From the NCBI RefSeq assembly GCF_900129155.1, contig NZ_FQVF01000017.1, positions 1-64,000 on the forward strand: a stretch of DNA of 64,000 nt, written 5' to 3'. The notes beneath the pieces were generated by a model that made no database searches, was not told the DNA's origin, and saw only the letters and a list, made by a program, of their open reading frames with translations. This DNA comes from Marinomonas polaris DSM 16579 (GTDB lineage: Bacteria; Pseudomonadota; Gammaproteobacteria; Pseudomonadales; Marinomonadaceae). Shown here one piece after another: positions 9,165 through 19,241 of this stretch (its first letter is position 1; each line of letters begins with the position of its first letter). The position numbers and the translations under genes were made by a program.

Positions 9165-10271
9165 ATGCAGTTTTTTTTAAGGAAATTGATTCGTTATTAT
9201 AGACATAACGTCGACGAAAATCTGAATAGAGAAGAAGGCTATCAACAAAGTTTTTTAGCCGGTTTTTTTGGACTGATGGGCTCCATCATTTCTTTTTTTA
9301 CAGCTTTAAATAGCCTCTCCATTCAGCTTTATAGCTTAGCTATCTGTTTATTTTTAGTAAGCGCTTTATTGTTGTTATCCTTTTTTATACTCAAATCTTC
9401 TACTTATAAGCGGTTTCATAATCTTTCGCGCTATATAGCTCTTTTAGGTTTATTTTCTTTAGGTATTTATTTGATAAATTCTGGTGGTATCAATAATAGT
9501 GGTCCGCTATGGATCTGTATCATCCCTTCGGTGACATTTGCTTTCTTAGGTTTAAAGCTAGGGCTTATTGCTAATGGAGTCTTTTTTGTTATTTCATCTA
9601 CTATGTTGTTTTTTCCGAGTGATGCACTTTTAGCTACAACATATTCTTATGAGTTTAAAACACGTTTGATATATGTGTTTTTAACCATAGTGGCCTTATC
9701 TGGAGTTTATGAAGCGGCCCGGCATTACTCGTTTATGCGACTAAAGTCCATGAAGGAGAAGTATGAGCATCAAGCTCAGTTTGATTATTTGACACTCTTA
9801 CTAAATCGTCGAGGAATCCAAAAAATACTTAATAAAGAGCATCAGCAAAGAAAACTTACTAATAATGTTTCAACTATCGCCACTTTGGACATTGATAAAT
9901 TTAAAGTCATCAATGATGAGTTTGGTCATGAAGTTGGTGATATGGTGCTTAAACATACAAGTAGAGTACTGAGTGATTGTATTCGTTCGCAAGACTCATT
10001 AGCACGTTGGGGGGGCGAAGAGTTTTTACTATTACTTCCTGAAACCGCAGAACAAGAAGCTCTCATACTGTTGGAATCGGTTCGTGAGTGCGTAGAAAAA
10101 ACACCTTTTGAGCATGGCAATATTAGTATTTTTATTACCTTGAGTGTCGGACTATGTGAAACATCACCAGATGTCGATTTTAATGAAACCATTAAATTTT
10201 CTGATATCAGTTTATATCGAGCAAAACTGGCAGGACGAAATACGGTTTTTGCTTATACACCTGAGCTTTGA
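9165..10271 (+). CDS. Membrane-bound diguanylate cyclase (GGDEF)
   Basis: 368 residues. About six TM helices (residues 30-190) form a MASE-like membrane sensor, followed by a GGDEF domain from about 205. The active site is intact as GGEEF (in ARWGGEEF), and an inhibitory RxxD site (RSQD) lies five residues before it. The protein should make cyclic-di-GMP from GTP and be feedback-inhibited. The N-terminal domain ligand is unknown. It is monocistronic between a divergent membrane gene and the DUF2165 gene 69 bases downstream. Confidence 0.9.
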   Translation: MQFFLRKLIRYYRHNVDENLNREEGYQQSFLAGFFGLMGSIISFFTALNSLSIQLYSLAICLFLVSALLLLSFFILKSSTYKRFHNLSRYIALLGLFSLGIYLINSGGINNSGPLWICIIPSVTFAFLGLKLGLIANGVFFVISSTMLFFPSDALLATTYSYEFKTRLIYVFLTIVALSGVYEAARHYSFMRLKSMKEKYEHQAQFDYLTLLLNRRGIQKILNKEHQQRKLTNNVSTIATLDIDKFKVINDEFGHEVGDMVLKHTSRVLSDCIRSQDSLARWGGEEFLLLLPETAEQEALILLESVRECVEKTPFEHGNISIFITLSVGLCETSPDVDFNETIKFSDISLYRAKLAGRNTVFAYTPEL

Positions 10272-10340
10272 GATAGATTCTTCTATTGAATAGGTGTTTT
10301 AATACCCAAAATATCAATCATCTCAAAGGGATCTGTATAG

Positions 10341-10835
10341 ATGAGTCATTTAAGAACAATCAAAATCGTGTTAGTTGGCTGTGTTGCTCTGTTCGCAGGG
10401 TTGGTGGCTTTTAATAACGTTGTGGATTATGGGTCTAACTTTGCGTTTGTGCAGCATGTATTAACCATGGACACGACGTTTGAATGGAATGAGTTAAAAT
10501 ATCGTGCTGTCGATGAACCTGTTTTGCATCACGGATTTTATTGGTTGATTATCTTGACTGAAGCTTTAGTCGGTATTTTGTGTGCTTTGGGCGCATGGAA
10601 TATGTGGCAAAAAAGAAAGCTAGATAAAAAGCAATTTAACGCGGCAAAAACACTGGCAAATTTTGGTTTAGCTCTTGGTGTGTTGCTTTGGTTTACCGGA
10701 TTTATGACGATTGGCGCTGAATGGTTCTTAATGTGGCAGTCACTGATTTGGAACGGGCAAGCTTCTGCGTTTCGTTTTATTGTCGTGTTGTTTTTAGTGC
10801 TTATCTTTATTAACCAAGTCGAAGAAGAGTCTTAG
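10341..10835 (+). CDS. DUF2165 small integral membrane protein
   Basis: 164 residues with four predicted TM helices (about 8-30, 70-92, 108-130, 140-160). The pattern VAFNNVVDYGSNFAFVQHVLTMDTT followed by a WLI-rich second helix fits the DUF2165 family of predicted small integral membrane proteins; function unknown. A strong terminator follows at 10877-10911. It may be co-transcribed with the diguanylate cyclase ahead of it. Confidence 0.85.
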   Translation: MSHLRTIKIVLVGCVALFAGLVAFNNVVDYGSNFAFVQHVLTMDTTFEWNELKYRAVDEPVLHHGFYWLIILTEALVGILCALGAWNMWQKRKLDKKQFNAAKTLANFGLALGVLLWFTGFMTIGAEWFLMWQSLIWNGQASAFRFIVVLFLVLIFINQVEEES

Positions 10836-10876
10836 TCTGCGCTTCGTTCATAAATAAACCGCTCTTATATTGTATT

Positions 10877-10911
10877 AAAGCCCTTTGGATTTATGTCCAA
10901 AGGGCTTTTTT
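10877..10911 (+). terminator. Rho-independent terminator after the DUF2165 gene
   Basis: A 13-bp perfect stem (10877-10889 with 10896-10908) around a 6-base loop, followed by a T-run. It separates this unit from the xylose operon. Confidence 0.85.
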
Positions 10912-11030
10912 GTAAAAACGCTAAACCGAAACAAAAAAAGATAATACCGCTTATTAAAGCGCCGATTTACATTCGTCTCACTCCATCAGGAGATCGTTCA
11001 CTTTTAATAAAAATAACAAGGAATGAAAAG

Positions 11031-12032
11031 ATGAAAAAAATCCTTTCCATGAGTTTGCTGGCAACTCTCTGTGCAGCAACGTCTCTTCCTGCATTGGCGG
11101 CAGGTGAGAAAATCGGTTTGTTGATGTCTGACTTACGCTTAGAGCGCTGGCAGAAAGACCGAGATTTGTTTACGGAAGCGGCTGAATCTATGGGCGCTAA
11201 GGTTTACACTCAATCAGCCAATGGCGATGCGAACACACAAATTTCTCAAATTGAAAACATGATTTCCCGTGGTGTCGATGTGCTGGTTATTGTGCCGGAA
11301 AACGGTGAAGTGCTAGGCAACGTTTTAGCTGAAGCTAAAGCCGAAGGCATTAAAGTGCTGGCCTATGACCGATTGATTAAATTCGCCGACATTGATTTGT
11401 ATGTGTCTTTCGACAACATCCGTGTGGGTGAAATGCAGGCCGAAGCTTTACTGAAGCGTAAACCAAAAGGTAATTATTTTTTGATGGGCGGTTCGCCAAC
11501 CGATAACAACGCGAAGATGTTCCGCCAAGGTCAAATGAACGTACTGCAACCTGCGATTGATTCGAAGAAGATCAATATAGTCGGTGACCAGTGGGCAATG
11601 GGTTGGTCGGCAGAAGCAGCATTGAATATTATGGAAAACGGTTTGACTGCCAATGCCAATAAGATCGACGCAGTGGTCGCGTCTAATGATTCAACCGCTG
11701 GTGGTGCGATCCAAGCGCTAGCGGCACAAGGTTTGAGTGGCAAAGTTGTGATCTCAGGCCAAGACGCAGACTTAGCGGCTATGCGTCGTATTGTTGCTGG
11801 CACACAAACCATGACGGTATACAAACCGATTTCGAAACTGGCAAAAACCAGTGCTGAAATGGCCGTTAAGCTGGCTCGTGGAGAAAAAATCAAGGTTAAT
11901 GGCCAGGTTAATAACGGCAAAAAAGACGTTGATGCTGTGCTGCTAACGCCAATTTCCGTTACCAAAGACAACCTAGATTCAACCGTTATTGCTGACGGCT
12001 TCCATTCTCGTAACGATGTTTACAATCCTTAG
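11031..12032 (+). CDS. xylF: D-xylose ABC transporter periplasmic binding protein
   Basis: 333 residues with a Sec signal peptide of about 23 residues (LPALA-A). The mature protein matches XylF in its landmarks: KIGLLMSDLRLERWQKDRD, then YDRLI, SFDNIRVGEMQ, the GGSPTDNNA loop, and the ending near DVYNP. It binds xylose in the periplasm for the XylGH importer. The open frame starts at 10893, overlapping the preceding terminator; the start at 11031 has AAGGA eight bases upstream and a proper signal peptide. First gene of the xylFGH-B run and probably controlled by XylR. Confidence 0.95.
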   Translation: MKKILSMSLLATLCAATSLPALAAGEKIGLLMSDLRLERWQKDRDLFTEAAESMGAKVYTQSANGDANTQISQIENMISRGVDVLVIVPENGEVLGNVLAEAKAEGIKVLAYDRLIKFADIDLYVSFDNIRVGEMQAEALLKRKPKGNYFLMGGSPTDNNAKMFRQGQMNVLQPAIDSKKINIVGDQWAMGWSAEAALNIMENGLTANANKIDAVVASNDSTAGGAIQALAAQGLSGKVVISGQDADLAAMRRIVAGTQTMTVYKPISKLAKTSAEMAVKLARGEKIKVNGQVNNGKKDVDAVLLTPISVTKDNLDSTVIADGFHSRNDVYNP

Positions 12033-12044
12033 TTTTCCTAATGT

Positions 12045-12066
12045 ATGGCGCTCAATCGAGCGCCAT
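12045..12066 (+). terminator. Intercistronic hairpin between xylF and xylG
   Basis: A perfect 9-bp GC-rich stem (12045-12053 with 12058-12066) with an AATC loop and only a short T-run. This position, right after the binding-protein gene, usually trims downstream expression and protects the upstream mRNA. Confidence 0.65.
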
Positions 12067-12089
12067 TTGCTTTTCATAAGGGTGTAAAT

Positions 12090-13619
12090 ATGAAGCAAAC
12101 ATTATTAGACATGCGTTCCATTGTAAAAAGCTTTTCGGGTGTTCGTGCCTTGAATGGCGTCAGCATTCAGCTTGATCGCGGAGAAGTCTTGTCTATATGC
12201 GGTGAGAATGGTTCGGGTAAATCGACCTTGATGAAAGTGTTAAGTGGCGTTTGGCCGTTTGGCTCTTATGAAGGAGAAATCTTCTTCGAAGGTAATCTAG
12301 TTAAGGCATTGACGATTCGAGATACCGAAGCGCTTGGCATTGTCATTATTCATCAGGAATTGGCGCTAGTTAAAGAATTGTCGGTAATGGAAAATATCTT
12401 CCTGGGTAATGAGCTTGGTTCTTTTGCGAGACTCAATGACGAAGAAATGCATCGTCGGACCTTGGACTTATTAGCTCGTGTGAAGCTTGATGTGTTGCCT
12501 GATACGGCAATACGAGACCTTGGCGTTGGTCAGCAGCAATTGGTCGAGATTGCCAAGGCGCTGAATAAAAACGTCAAACTGTTAATTCTGGATGAGCCAA
12601 CTTCGTCTTTGACGACAACGGAAATCGACATTCTGTTGAATATTGTCAGTGAACTGAAACAGCAAGGCATCGCGTGCATTTATATTTCTCATAAATTGGA
12701 TGAAGTGTTGACCTTGTCTGATTGGGTCACTGTGATTCGTGATGGCGATCATATTGATACCAAAGCGGCGGCTCAGCTGACGCAAAATGACATCATTAGC
12801 ATGATGGTCGGGCGTGAGCTAGACGAGCTGTTTCCGCGAGAAGAACACAATATTGGCGAGGTAGTTTTACGCGTCAAACACGCCACCGCCAAACAAGCTG
12901 GCGCGACCCGAGCACAAGTTGAAGATGTCAGCTTTGAATTACGTCATGGGGAAATTCTTGGCATCGCGGGCTTAATTGGTTCTGGCCGTACCGAGCTGAT
13001 GCAGTGTCTTTATGGTTCTTACGATGGCGACTATGAAGCAGAGATCGAGCTAGAAGGGCAGACCGTCAACATTCGTTCCCAGCGTGTGGCGTTAGAAGCG
13101 GGCATTGCCATGGTGCCAGAGGACAGAAAACGTCACGGTATCGTGCCCATTATGAGCGTCGGTCGCAATATTACTTTATCCGTGTTGGGGAAATACTCTT
13201 CTTGGTTTGGTGCTGTGAATGAAGACAAAGAAAGTAATGACATCGACGACTATATTGCGCAGCTAAAAGTCAAAACGGCGTCCGCTGATTTGTCGATTAA
13301 AAACCTCAGCGGCGGCAACCAACAAAAAGCCATTATCGCCAAATGTCTATTAACCCATCCCAAAATTCTGATTCTCGATGAGCCAACTCGCGGCATCGAC
13401 GTGGGCGCGAAATATGAGATTTATAAGCTGATGTTTGCCCTCGTTAAACAAGGTATGTCGATCATCATGGTGTCGTCTGAATTGTCCGAAGTGATTGGTA
13501 TCAGTGACCGAGTCTTGGTGATGCATGAAGGGCGCTTAAAAGGACAATTTGACCATCAAGGTTTGACCCAAGAAATGATTATGAATTGCGCGATCAAAGA
13601 AGGTGTAGCAAATGTTTAA
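12090..13619 (+). CDS. xylG: D-xylose ABC transporter ATP-binding protein
   Basis: 509 residues with two fused ABC domains. Domain one has Walker [10 protein letters not shown], Walker [12 protein letters not shown] and a reduced signature [10 protein letters not shown]. Domain two has [11 protein letters not shown], signature [10 protein letters not shown] and [11 protein letters not shown]. The [13 protein letters not shown] start and overall length fit XylG (about 513). The frame is open from 12045, but ATG 12090 follows an AAGGGTG ribosome site and is preferred; the earlier start would lie inside the intercistronic hairpin. Its last eight bases overlap xylH, indicating translational coupling. 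Confidence 0.94.
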   Translation: MKQTLLDMRSIVKSFSGVRALNGVSIQLDRGEVLSICGENGSGKSTLMKVLSGVWPFGSYEGEIFFEGNLVKALTIRDTEALGIVIIHQELALVKELSVMENIFLGNELGSFARLNDEEMHRRTLDLLARVKLDVLPDTAIRDLGVGQQQLVEIAKALNKNVKLLILDEPTSSLTTTEIDILLNIVSELKQQGIACIYISHKLDEVLTLSDWVTVIRDGDHIDTKAAAQLTQNDIISMMVGRELDELFPREEHNIGEVVLRVKHATAKQAGATRAQVEDVSFELRHGEILGIAGLIGSGRTELMQCLYGSYDGDYEAEIELEGQTVNIRSQRVALEAGIAMVPEDRKRHGIVPIMSVGRNITLSVLGKYSSWFGAVNEDKESNDIDDYIAQLKVKTASADLSIKNLSGGNQQKAIIAKCLLTHPKILILDEPTRGIDVGAKYEIYKLMFALVKQGMSIIMVSSELSEVIGISDRVLVMHEGRLKGQFDHQGLTQEMIMNCAIKEGVANV

Positions 13620-14742
13620 AACAATAAAAACCAGTCAATTACAATTGTTTGCGATGTTAGCGGCGATGCTGCTGATTGTCGTCTTCTTTTCTATTGCGAC
13701 CGATGGCGCGTTTATTTCGCCACGGAATATTTCGAACTTGATTCGTCAAACGGCCATTGTGGGCGTGCTCGCTATTGGCATGGTGTTTGTCATCATCAGT
13801 GCCGAAATCGATTTATCGGTTGGTTCTATGATGGGCTTATTGGGTGGGATTGCAGCGATTTTGGATGTTTGGTTTAACTTTCCGATTTTACTTACCGTGT
13901 TAGTAACCGTCGTCGCGGGTTTAGTCTTAGGCTTGTTTAATGGCTGGTGGGTGGCGTATCAACGCGTGCCTTCTTTCATTGTCACCTTGGCAGGGATGCT
14001 GGCGTTTCGCGGTATTTTGGTGGGTTTGACTGATGGTGCCACGGTTGCACCAACGTCTAGTTCACTGGCGATCATTGGTCAAAGCTATATTCCGTCAGGT
14101 TGGGGCATTAGTGTTGTGGGTTTGTTGTGCCTAGGTTTGGTGGCAAAAGTTTATGCTCGACGTAAGGCAAGAAAACAACACGGTGTTGAAAACAAAGCGG
14201 CAAAGTTTGAATACGCAAAAGCTTTCGTGGCGGTCGCTGTCTTGCTCGTTTTGCTCTATGCCTTAGAAAGTTATCGAGGCATTCCAACGCCTATTTTGAT
14301 CATGGGTGGATTAATTCTTATTGCCACTTATGTTGCCAAGCGAACTGCGTTTGGTCGTCGTGTGTATGCCATTGGCGGCAATATCGAAGCGACTCGCATG
14401 TCTGGTGTGAACGTCGAACGAACCAAAATGTTGGTGTTTGGTTTTAACGGCATGATGGTCGCTGTAGCGGCTTTGATACTGACTTCTCGGCTTGGTGCGG
14501 GTTCTCCAGCAGCCGGAAATATGGCGGAGCTGGATGCCATTGCCGCCTGTGTGATTGGCGGAACCAGTTTGGCAGGTGGTGTTGGTGCAGTGTTTGGAGC
14601 CATCATGGGCGCGCTTATTATGGCGAGTTTAGATAACGGCATGAGCATGCTCGATGTACCGACTTTTTGGCAATTAATCGTCAAAGGCATGATTTTATTA
14701 CTCGCTGTTTGGCTGGATGTGAAAACCAAGAAAGCCCAGTAA
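13612..14742 (+). CDS. xylH: D-xylose ABC transporter permease
   Basis: 376-residue BPD_transp_2 permease with about ten TM helices. It shows [22 protein letters not shown] near residue 50 and [17 protein letters not shown] near the C-terminus. An internal charged loop (about residues 180-205, ARRKARKQH) and the length above 370 are typical of XylH as opposed to the shorter RbsC. It overlaps xylG by eight bases and forms the membrane channel of the xylose importer. Confidence 0.94.
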   Translation: MFKTIKTSQLQLFAMLAAMLLIVVFFSIATDGAFISPRNISNLIRQTAIVGVLAIGMVFVIISAEIDLSVGSMMGLLGGIAAILDVWFNFPILLTVLVTVVAGLVLGLFNGWWVAYQRVPSFIVTLAGMLAFRGILVGLTDGATVAPTSSSLAIIGQSYIPSGWGISVVGLLCLGLVAKVYARRKARKQHGVENKAAKFEYAKAFVAVAVLLVLLYALESYRGIPTPILIMGGLILIATYVAKRTAFGRRVYAIGGNIEATRMSGVNVERTKMLVFGFNGMMVAVAALILTSRLGAGSPAAGNMAELDAIAACVIGGTSLAGGVGAVFGAIMGALIMASLDNGMSMLDVPTFWQLIVKGMILLLAVWLDVKTKKAQ

Positions 14743-14772
14743 AACTTCGTGCGCGAAGGTTGGATAGGTTTC

Positions 14773-14873
14773 GTAGGCCTGATGAGGGAGGTACGACCGT
14801 GATCAGGCGTGAGACGTTACGTATACCGTTAACCGTCAGATCACGCCTTCGTTCCTCGGCTCATCTGACCTAC
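14773..14873. repeat. REP/BIME-like imperfect inverted repeat
   Basis: The spacer between xylH and xylB is an imperfect long palindrome. GTAGGCCTGATGAGG at 14773-14787 mirrors CTCATCTGACCTAC at 14860-14873, with further matched blocks inside (GATCAGGCGTGA against AGATCACGCC). The head closely resembles E. coli REP/BIME units. Such elements fold into hairpins that can protect upstream mRNA and lower expression of the next gene, here xylB. An apparent open frame across it (14667-14936) is not a gene. Confidence 0.65.
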
Positions 14874-14935
14874 AAGATCCACAGAAGTCGTTTAGCAATA
14901 ATTATGACGATTAACAAGATGAAGGATATTTTTTA

Positions 14936-16384
14936 ATGTATATAGGTATCGACCTCGGCACCTCAGGTGTCAAAGTGATTTTAATGGCTGAAGATGGTCA
15001 GGTAACAGCCAGCTGCTCATCTCCTTTGTCAGTATCTAGACCATTTGATCTTTGGTCAGAACAAAGCCCAGAAGACTGGTGGCAAGCTACAGATTTGGCC
15101 ATGTTGCAGCTAGCAGCAGAAAACAATTTGCAGGACGTTAAAGCCATTGGCTTATCGGGCCAAATGCACGGCGCTACATTATTAGATAAAAAAGGCGATG
15201 TATTAAGACCTGCTATCTTATGGAATGATGGTCGTTCCCATGAAGAATGTTTGTTATTGCAAAGGCGCTGCCCAGAAGTGCAGGCGATTACCGGTAATTT
15301 GATTATGCCAGGTTTTACTGCGCCTAAGCTGCTTTGGGTGAAACAGCATGAGCCAGAGATTTTTGGGCAAATTGCAAAAGTGCTATTGCCAAAAGATTAC
15401 TTGCGCTTTCGTATGGCAGGTGAGTTTGCGACCGACGTTTCTGACGCCTCTGGCACGCTGTGGCTAAACATGGAGCAACGCTCTTGGAGTGACACCATGT
15501 TGAGCGCCACAGGATTAACGGCAGAGCAAATGCCTAGTGTATTTGAGGGAACCCAAATCACCGGTGTGATTTATGACGATTTAGCAAAACGCTGGTCTAT
15601 GCCGATTGTTCCTGTTGTGGCGGGTGGTGGCGATAACGCCGCTGGTGCTGTGGGTATGGGTATTATATCGCCTGAGCAAACCATGTTGTCGCTTGGTACG
15701 TCAGGAGTTATTTTTGCGGTAAGTGATGGTTTTACGGCCAATCCAGCCGCAGCTTTGCACAGTTTTGGTCATGCGATTCCTAATACTTGGCACACGATGT
15801 CGGTGATGTTGAGCGCCGCGAGCTGTATTAATTGGGTGACGAAATTAGCTCAGTTTAGCAGTGTAGAAGCCGCTTTATTAGCGGCTGAAAATCGAATAGA
15901 TCACGACAATAACCTAACTTTTCTGCCGTATTTAAGTGGAGAAAGAACGCCACATAATGATCCGAATGCGAAGGGCGTCTTTTGGGGAATGACCCATGAA
16001 ACCACCGCAGCGGATCTTGTTCATGCGGTACTTGAAGGTGTGACCTTTGCTTTGCTGAATGGCTTAGACGCAGTACGTTCCGCGCAAAATATCAGTGAAA
16101 GTATTGATGTAATCGGTGGTGGTGCGAAAAGTGCTTATTGGTTACAGATGTTGGCTGATGTGTTTAATGTGCCAATGGATTATCGCGAAGGTGGCGAAGT
16201 CGGCCCCGCATTAGGCGCTGCCCGACTGGCGGCGATAGGTTATCAAGGTCAAGAGGCACTAAGCGAAGTTTGTACGAAACCGGCGTTAATTAAGCGTTAT
16301 CTGCCGAACCAGACTGATACCTCTCGATATGCCGAAAAACGCGAGCGTTTTCAGGAGCTATATCAGAGATTAAAAGGACTTTAA
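14936..16384 (+). CDS. xylB: Xylulokinase
   Basis: 482-residue FGGY carbohydrate kinase. N-terminal phosphate-binding loop IGIDLGTSGVK, substrate motif GLSGQMHGATLLD (the QMHG of xylulokinases), GGGDNAAGAVG in the middle, LSGERTPHNDP, and VIGGGAKSAYW in the ATP-binding domain. It phosphorylates D-xylulose to xylulose 5-phosphate, the step after XylA. It is separated from xylH by a REP-like element but shares its direction and ends at a strong terminator, so it is probably the last gene of the xylFGHB transcript. Confidence 0.95.
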   Translation: MYIGIDLGTSGVKVILMAEDGQVTASCSSPLSVSRPFDLWSEQSPEDWWQATDLAMLQLAAENNLQDVKAIGLSGQMHGATLLDKKGDVLRPAILWNDGRSHEECLLLQRRCPEVQAITGNLIMPGFTAPKLLWVKQHEPEIFGQIAKVLLPKDYLRFRMAGEFATDVSDASGTLWLNMEQRSWSDTMLSATGLTAEQMPSVFEGTQITGVIYDDLAKRWSMPIVPVVAGGGDNAAGAVGMGIISPEQTMLSLGTSGVIFAVSDGFTANPAAALHSFGHAIPNTWHTMSVMLSAASCINWVTKLAQFSSVEAALLAAENRIDHDNNLTFLPYLSGERTPHNDPNAKGVFWGMTHETTAADLVHAVLEGVTFALLNGLDAVRSAQNISESIDVIGGGAKSAYWLQMLADVFNVPMDYREGGEVGPALGAARLAAIGYQGQEALSEVCTKPALIKRYLPNQTDTSRYAEKRERFQELYQRLKGL

Positions 16385-16389
16385 TGAGT

Positions 16390-16419
16390 AAGAGCGGTGT
16401 CTTATTACACCGCTCTTTT
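16390..16419 (+). terminator. Rho-independent terminator after xylB
   Basis: An 11-bp stem (16390-16400 with 16407-16417) around a 6-base loop CTTATT, followed by T residues. It ends the xylFGHB transcript before xylR. Confidence 0.85.
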
Positions 16420-16544
16420 ATTACAAACTTTCTTTCATTACGATTTCTGTTATTCCCTTTCTGATTTTTATCATTCTCTAGAACTAATGGGCTCTCAAGG
16501 GGTATTATCGAGTCAGCAAAAATAAAAATTAGAGACGCTTTTGT

Positions 16545-17726
16545 ATGTTTGAAAAACGCTACCGACTTAACCTAGTGTTCAATGCTAATAAGGTTTACGA
16601 CCGACAAGTCATTGAAGGTATTGGCGAATATTTACAAGCCGCGCAATGTGACTGGGATGTATACTTTGAAGATGATTTTCGTTCTCGTCTTGATGCGCTA
16701 AAGCATTGGAAGGGGGACGGCATTATTGCCGATTTTGATAACCCTGAAGTCGAAGAAATCTTAAAAAATACCAATATTCCTACCGTGGCAGTTGGTGGTT
16801 CTTATCATCATAAAAAAGATTATCCTCGTTTGCCTTATGTGGCGACGGACAACGCGGCATTAGTGCGTTGTGCATATCAGCATTTGAAACGCAAAGGTTT
16901 ACCTCAATTTGCTTTTTACAGCTTACCAAGTACGGTTTATAGTCGTTGGGCAAGTGAGCGAGAGCATGCGTTTGTCGAACAAGTTCGTTCTGACGGATTT
17001 GAATCTCATGTACATCAAGGTTTCTGCACGTCGGCTGAAATCTGGGAAACCGCTCAACACGAGCTAGAAACTTGGTTAACGAATCTGCCTAAACCCATTG
17101 GCATTATTGCCGTCACTGATTCCCGTGCACGTCATTTATTACAAGTCTGCGATCATTTGAATATTTTGGTGCCGGAGCAAGTTGCCATTGTTGGGATCGA
17201 TAACGAGAGCATGGCGAGGTACTTAAACCGAACCGCTTTGTCTTCTGTTGAACAGGGCAGTAAGCAAATGGGTTATGAAGCCGCGAAAATGCTGCATCGT
17301 ATGTTGTTAGGTTATTCCGTGGAAGACTCGCTGGTGGTGGTCGATCCAACTGGCATTGCCGAAAGACAATCGTCTGATTATCGTGCTTTGCATGATCCTT
17401 ATGTCATTCAAGCCATGCATTTTATTCGTCACAATGCCTGCCGAGGGGTGAAAGTAGCGCAAGTAGTGGATTACATTGGCATATCAAGAACCAACCTAGA
17501 AACCCGCTTTATCGACGAAATTGGCTGCTCAATGCACGAACAACTGCACATGACCAAGTTTTACCGAGCTTGTGAATTGATCACTTCGACCAATTTGCCG
17601 TTTGATGAAATTGCCCGAACCTGTGGTTATCCATCGGTGCAATATATGTACACAGTGTCACGCAAAAACTTGGGTATGACGCCTGGTGAATATCGAGTGT
17701 CATCGCGGCTTGGTAAAGACACATAA
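16545..17726 (+). CDS. xylR: Xylose operon regulator XylR (AraC family)
   Basis: 393 residues, the usual XylR length. The first 280 residues form a LacI-like periplasmic-binding-fold sensor (start RYRLNLVFNANKVYDRQVI, later VAIVGIDNE). The last 100 residues are an AraC-type double helix-turn-helix (ISRTNLETRF ... FDEIARTCGYPSVQYM ... MTPGEYR). With xylose it should activate xylFGHB and xylA. It is encoded alone after the xylB terminator and is followed by a different sugar system. Confidence 0.94.
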   Translation: MFEKRYRLNLVFNANKVYDRQVIEGIGEYLQAAQCDWDVYFEDDFRSRLDALKHWKGDGIIADFDNPEVEEILKNTNIPTVAVGGSYHHKKDYPRLPYVATDNAALVRCAYQHLKRKGLPQFAFYSLPSTVYSRWASEREHAFVEQVRSDGFESHVHQGFCTSAEIWETAQHELETWLTNLPKPIGIIAVTDSRARHLLQVCDHLNILVPEQVAIVGIDNESMARYLNRTALSSVEQGSKQMGYEAAKMLHRMLLGYSVEDSLVVVDPTGIAERQSSDYRALHDPYVIQAMHFIRHNACRGVKVAQVVDYIGISRTNLETRFIDEIGCSMHEQLHMTKFYRACELITSTNLPFDEIARTCGYPSVQYMYTVSRKNLGMTPGEYRVSSRLGKDT

Positions 17727-17857
17727 GAAGTGTTTTCCAAAAAAAATACCCAAAAGAATGAGAAAATTAAACATTAGAAAAAACTCTTGATGCATTTTAA
17801 CAATGTCGTTAAGTATACTTCCTGAAATGGTATTGGATTTTAAACCGCTATTTTGTA

Positions 17858-17899
17858 AACAAAGACAAGTCGTAAGCGCTTGATCTATTTGTCTTTGTT
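17858..17899. promoter_or_regulatory. Inverted repeat upstream of the second LacI gene, possible operator
   Basis: An 11-bp perfect inverted repeat (17858-17868 with 17889-17899) surrounds AAGCGCTT at 17874-17881. The latter is a short palindrome with the central CG typical of LacI-family operators. It lies 60-100 bases before the TTG start of the LacI gene, suggesting autoregulation; unproven. Confidence 0.4.
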
Positions 17900-17959
17900 C
17901 GCAAAAAAGTGACGGTTAAGAAATTCAGTTAACACAATTCATAAAATGGGAGTGTAAGT

Positions 17960-18973
17960 TTGTCTGCGACAATCAAAGACGTTGCGTTACGGGCTGGTGT
18001 ATCGACAACCACCGTATCTCATGTTTTGAATAAAACGCGTTTTGTAGCCAAAACGACACAAGAACGTGTTTTCCAAGCCGCCGAAGAGCTTAATTATGCT
18101 CCCAGTGCAGTAGCGCGAAGCTTAAAGGTAAAAAATACCAAAAGCCTTGGCATGTTAGTCACCACCACCTTGAATCCCTTTTTCGCTGAATTGGTCAACG
18201 AAGTAGAGAAGTGCTGTTACCGAGAGGGTTACAATCTTGTGCTTTGTAATACCGATGGCGAGCTCGAAAAAACCAATTCCTATCTGCGAATGCTGACGCA
18301 AAAACGTGTCGATGGCATCTTGGTCATGTGTTCCGCCTATGATGACTCGCTGTTTAGCTCTTTGATCGGTCAGCGTAATTTGCCCATGGTCGTCATGGAT
18401 TGGGGGCCATCTGATGATTATGTCGATCGCATTCAAGACAACTCGGTAAAAGGCGCGCATTTGGCGATTCAGCATCTAATTGAACAAGGTCATAAGCAAA
18501 TTGCTTACATTGGTGGCCCATTAGAAAAGTTACCGGCGAAGCAGCGTTTAGACGGCTTTATGGAAGCGATGGAGCAAGCCGATTTAGCCATCCAAGACGA
18601 TTGGGTGATTGAATCCGACTTCGAATTTGAAGGTGGGAAATTGGGAATGCGCCAATTATTATCCTGCCATAATTTGCCTAGTGCTGTGTTTGTTGCCAAC
18701 GATGCTATGGCGATGGGTGCCATGAGTGAAGCACAATTGTCAGGCGTTAAAATTCCACAACAATTGTCTATTATTGGTTACGATAATTGTATGTACTCTG
18801 CTTATTTTAGCCCGCCATTAACCACCATCAATCAGCCCAAAGAGCGATTAGCCGAATTAGCGATCAGCACCATGATTGAGCGGATTGAGAATCCTCGTCA
18901 AGAAGGCAAAATGATCATGTTAGAGCCAAACTTGGTGGTTCGTTCGTCGGTTGCTGCTGTTTCTAAAGAATAG
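17960..18973 (+). CDS. LacI-family transcriptional regulator, RbsR-like
   Basis: 337 residues. Helix-turn-helix at the N-terminus (VSTTTVSHVLN at about 14-24), hinge VARSLKV, then a ligand domain with VIGG-type substrate loops and SIIGYDN. The start is TTG: a GGGAG sits seven bases upstream and the next residues SATIKDVA are the normal LacI beginning. It precedes the rbs/fuc-like operon in the same direction. An ideal repressor site overlaps the downstream promoter at 19242-19273, so it is the likely repressor of that operon. Confidence 0.9.
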   Translation: MSATIKDVALRAGVSTTTVSHVLNKTRFVAKTTQERVFQAAEELNYAPSAVARSLKVKNTKSLGMLVTTTLNPFFAELVNEVEKCCYREGYNLVLCNTDGELEKTNSYLRMLTQKRVDGILVMCSAYDDSLFSSLIGQRNLPMVVMDWGPSDDYVDRIQDNSVKGAHLAIQHLIEQGHKQIAYIGGPLEKLPAKQRLDGFMEAMEQADLAIQDDWVIESDFEFEGGKLGMRQLLSCHNLPSAVFVANDAMAMGAMSEAQLSGVKIPQQLSIIGYDNCMYSAYFSPPLTTINQPKERLAELAISTMIERIENPRQEGKMIMLEPNLVVRSSVAAVSKE

Positions 18974-19213
18974 CGCCGATTTCTTGTTATTTTCTGTGTA
19001 TTTTACTTTCAGCTTTTTGAACTCTCTGCTCGATTTTAGACGAAAAACTCGTTTTAAGGTTGAGAATAGAGCTTGTATGAAGTCTTTTTATATAGAAAAG
19101 TCCTTATAATTCAGTTGCTTGATTGTTTGTAGTTAAATTACACCAGAATTTCGTGCTTTTATCGTCTTAACTGTTTGATAAATAGGGTTTTTTTCTTATC
19201 GGTCAAGAATTTA

Positions 19214-19241
19214 TTGACAAGCTCCATGTGCTTAATATAAA
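19214..19241 (+). promoter_or_regulatory. Sigma-70 promoter of the second sugar ABC operon
   Basis: TTGACA at 19214-19219, a 16-bp spacer, then TATAAA at 19236-19241: near-consensus boxes 72 bases before the binding-protein start codon. The predicted transcription start lies inside the operator that follows. Confidence 0.7.

Noticed and set aside
14667-14936. 89-codon frame between xylH and xylB
   Set aside because: It spans the end of xylH and the REP-like palindrome, and its composition reflects the repeat.
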